A stretch of DNA of 26,049 bases from Methanosphaera sp. SHI613 (lineage in GTDB: Archaea; Methanobacteriota; Methanobacteria; Methanobacteriales; Methanobacteriaceae). The DNA lies in NCBI GenBank assembly GCA_003266145.1, contig MVJJ01000051.1, forward strand, positions 1-26,049, given 5' to 3'. This document shows, in pieces, positions 24,845-26,049 of this stretch. The notes beneath the pieces are model-generated. The model saw only the letters and a list, made by a program, of their open reading frames with translations, ran no database searches and was not told the origin of the DNA. The position numbers and the translations under genes were made by a program. How positions within the stretch are numbered: the stretch's first letter is position 1; every line of letters begins with the position of its first letter.

Positions 24845-24862
24845 AAAAGAGGATTGATTTAA

Positions 24863-25036
24863 ATGATAGATGACGATAAGGCTCAGACAAGCGTGGAGCT
24901 GATATTGATACTGGCTTCCATGATGATAATAGTACTGATATGCGGAAACTTCATAACAGACACCTTGAATGATATAGTTCTGCATCTGAAAATAGTCATA
25001 AGAAACCTTAGAAATATGATGATAACCAATATATGA
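24863..25036 (+). CDS. Second small pilin-like protein (57 residues)
   Basis: This short frame starts 18 bases after the first pilin gene, behind AGAGGATTGAT. The protein is MIDDDKA followed by QTSVELILILASMMIIVLIC; Gln at +1 and Glu at +5 repeat the class III/prepilin pattern, with acidic residues and one Lys before the cleavage point. The tail (HLKIVIRNLRNMM) is basic and amphipathic, unlike the acidic tail of its neighbour. The two may be complementary subunits, for instance major and minor pilins, or this one may anchor the fibre; that is inference. It is short enough to be missed by length cut-offs, but start, spacing and motif support it well. Confidence 0.78.
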   Translation: MIDDDKAQTSVELILILASMMIIVLICGNFITDTLNDIVLHLKIVIRNLRNMMITNI

Positions 25037-25048
25037 AGGAAAAAAATT

Positions 25049-25504
25049 TCATAATATATTACCTTTCTTATCTATTTCACCCTTTCGGATACGAGTTGAT
25101 GAAATAGGTACACCATCGGCTGCAAGAACCCACTCTATAACAATGATATCCAAAAGATTCAACCCATTTTTACGTCGGATATCATTGATTTCAAGAGCCG
25201 TATTCTCGGTTTCATGGCTGACAACAATAGCATCCAATTCAGAATCAACATCTGCAGTACCGTAAACATCGTTTATTTCCTTAATTTCATAATTAGCATC
25301 AAATTTTTCAACGAGTTTCTTTAGCCTGTTGACTCTTACACTACACGGTTCTATATCATGCTTCTTGTTACCGGCAAAATCATCCGAAGTAACACCTATC
25401 AATACATTCCTTGATAATTCAAAGGCCGCAGAAATCAATGCTTCATGACCCTTATGAAACTTATCGAATGTTCCACCGACTGCAACTTTATTATACTTCT
25501 TCAT
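25049..25504 (-). CDS. coaD: Phosphopantetheine adenylyltransferase, archaeal type
   Basis: It transfers AMP from ATP to 4'-phosphopantetheine to give dephospho-CoA, the fourth step of coenzyme A synthesis, in the cytoplasm. The 151-residue protein has the nucleotidyltransferase fold: VAVGGTFDKFHKGH with HxGH (17-20), VLIGVTSDDF, and the second nucleotide-binding motif ISSTRIRKGEI near residues 135-145. Sequence and length match the archaeal COG1019 group rather than bacterial CoaD. GTTTGAT upstream of the ATG may be a weak ribosome binding site. The gene stands alone, convergent with the pilin pair at a 12-base distance. Confidence 0.92.
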   Translation of the reverse strand: MKKYNKVAVGGTFDKFHKGHEALISAAFELSRNVLIGVTSDDFAGNKKHDIEPCSVRVNRLKKLVEKFDANYEIKEINDVYGTADVDSELDAIVVSHETENTALEINDIRRKNGLNLLDIIVIEWVLAADGVPISSTRIRKGEIDKKGNIL

Positions 25505-26049
25505 TTAAATCAAACTTTTTACTTTTTTTTATAAAAATAGGATAGTCTTCACCAAAAAATCAAACATTATAATTATATATTTGTATGATGTTGTATTTAT
25601 TATTAAATCATATAACAGTCCATATCAACAGGCATTAGACCAACAATCTTCCCAAAAAAATGGACATAAATCAATTCAAAAAATCCACATTTGATAAATT
25701 CATAAGAATATCCAACGCAAAAACAAGTAGCATACCCCTGAAATAATATAATATGAACATTAGTTATTCTTGGATATAATTCCAAGCATTCTTTAGACAA
25801 ATACACCGATAAAAACAGCACTTTTTAAATTTTTATTATCTAAAATATATATTAATTTTAAATTACATAGTACATATCATAATGAAATATACTTTAACAG
25901 ATTTAAAAGAATATTAAAAATTAGTGTAATAACTAATTTAACATTATTTTATTATCTATATAAAATTGTAATAATTATTGCAAATTTTATCATATTTCAT
26001 TATTAAACATGTTTAAATAAATTATATTTTAAGTTGATATGAATGAATA
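25505..26049. other. Very AT-rich region without a convincing gene
   Basis: Next to coaD there are minus-strand TATA-like stretches (about 25568-25582 and 25531-25541) that could be its promoter. A minus-strand open frame at 25603-25821 (GTG start, 72 codons, aromatic- and Cys-rich) has no ribosome binding site and no recognisable motif; it may be chance or gene remains. From 25822 the DNA is almost only A and T with no frame of note. AAGTTGATATG at the right edge (ATG 26039) could be a gene start, but only three codons are visible. Confidence 0.5.

Noticed and set aside
25603..25821. 72-codon minus-strand frame next to coaD
   Set aside because: It has a GTG start without a ribosome binding site, unusual Cys/aromatic composition and no motif; it is noted only as a possible remnant.
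1..26049. CRISPR array, tRNA, rRNA, transposase or prophage genes
   Set aside because: No regularly spaced direct repeats with unique spacers, no tRNA-like cloverleaf and no recombinase-like protein were seen. The only regular DNA repeat is the short 40-bp promoter array at 24578-24648.

Overview
The window looks like a piece of a low-GC methanogenic archaeon of the order Methanobacteriales, most likely a Methanosphaera-like organism. Several signs agree. It carries an archaeal RqcH/NEMF protein, an archaeal-type phosphopantetheine adenylyltransferase, and two tiny pilins with class III (archaellin/pilin-type) signal peptides. Ribosome binding sites resemble GGAGGTGAT, usually with five bases between GGTG and the start codon. 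Promoters are TATA-like, gene ends carry oligo-T tracts without GC hairpins, and intergenic DNA is very AT-rich. The genus is inferred, not proven.

Left half (1-12882, minus strand): two giant paralogous multi-domain glycosyltransferase genes lie in tandem. Gene A (6316-12882, about 2185 residues) comes first; gene B follows 13-16 bases after its stop and runs off the left edge of the window with about 2099 residues visible. Both have the same order: N-terminal coiled coil, seven FD..YY / HYL..G double repeats, a GT2-type domain, an orphan N-terminal half of a GT4 domain, a DUF616 (TOD1/MUCI70-like) domain, a second GT2-type domain and a GT4 domain. B keeps the NSD (DXD) and GEE(T/N)DF signatures in both GT2 domains. 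A has lost or altered them in both while keeping DUF616 and GT4 intact, so the pair looks like a more complete enzyme plus a partly degenerate partner.

Middle (13126-17153): a small metal/efflux island. Two paralogous 294-residue cation diffusion facilitators (minus) flank a 14-helix DHA2-type MFS exporter (plus) and a DUF336/HbpS-like protein (minus). The two CDF promoters share a nearly identical 18-bp block upstream of the TATA box, and TTAG/CTAA-type dyads lie around them and in front of the MFS gene, which suggests a metalloregulator.

Right part (17444-26049): RqcH (plus), then on the minus strand a DUF6270-like SGNH-type protein with a long coiled coil, a secreted or anchored Ig-like surface protein, an UPF0173 metallo-beta-lactamase-fold hydrolase and a MurG-like GT-B glycosyltransferase. 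Divergent from the last is a pair of small pilin-like genes preceded by a 40-bp tandem repeat containing four GTAATAC boxes. The window closes with coaD (minus) and about 545 bases of very AT-rich DNA without a convincing gene. The giant enzymes, the DUF6270 protein, the MurG-like enzyme, the Ig-like protein and the pilins make cell-surface glycosylation the main theme.

A recurring oddity is that three genes (A, B and rqcH) have a good ribosome binding site but an ATT codon where the start should be.
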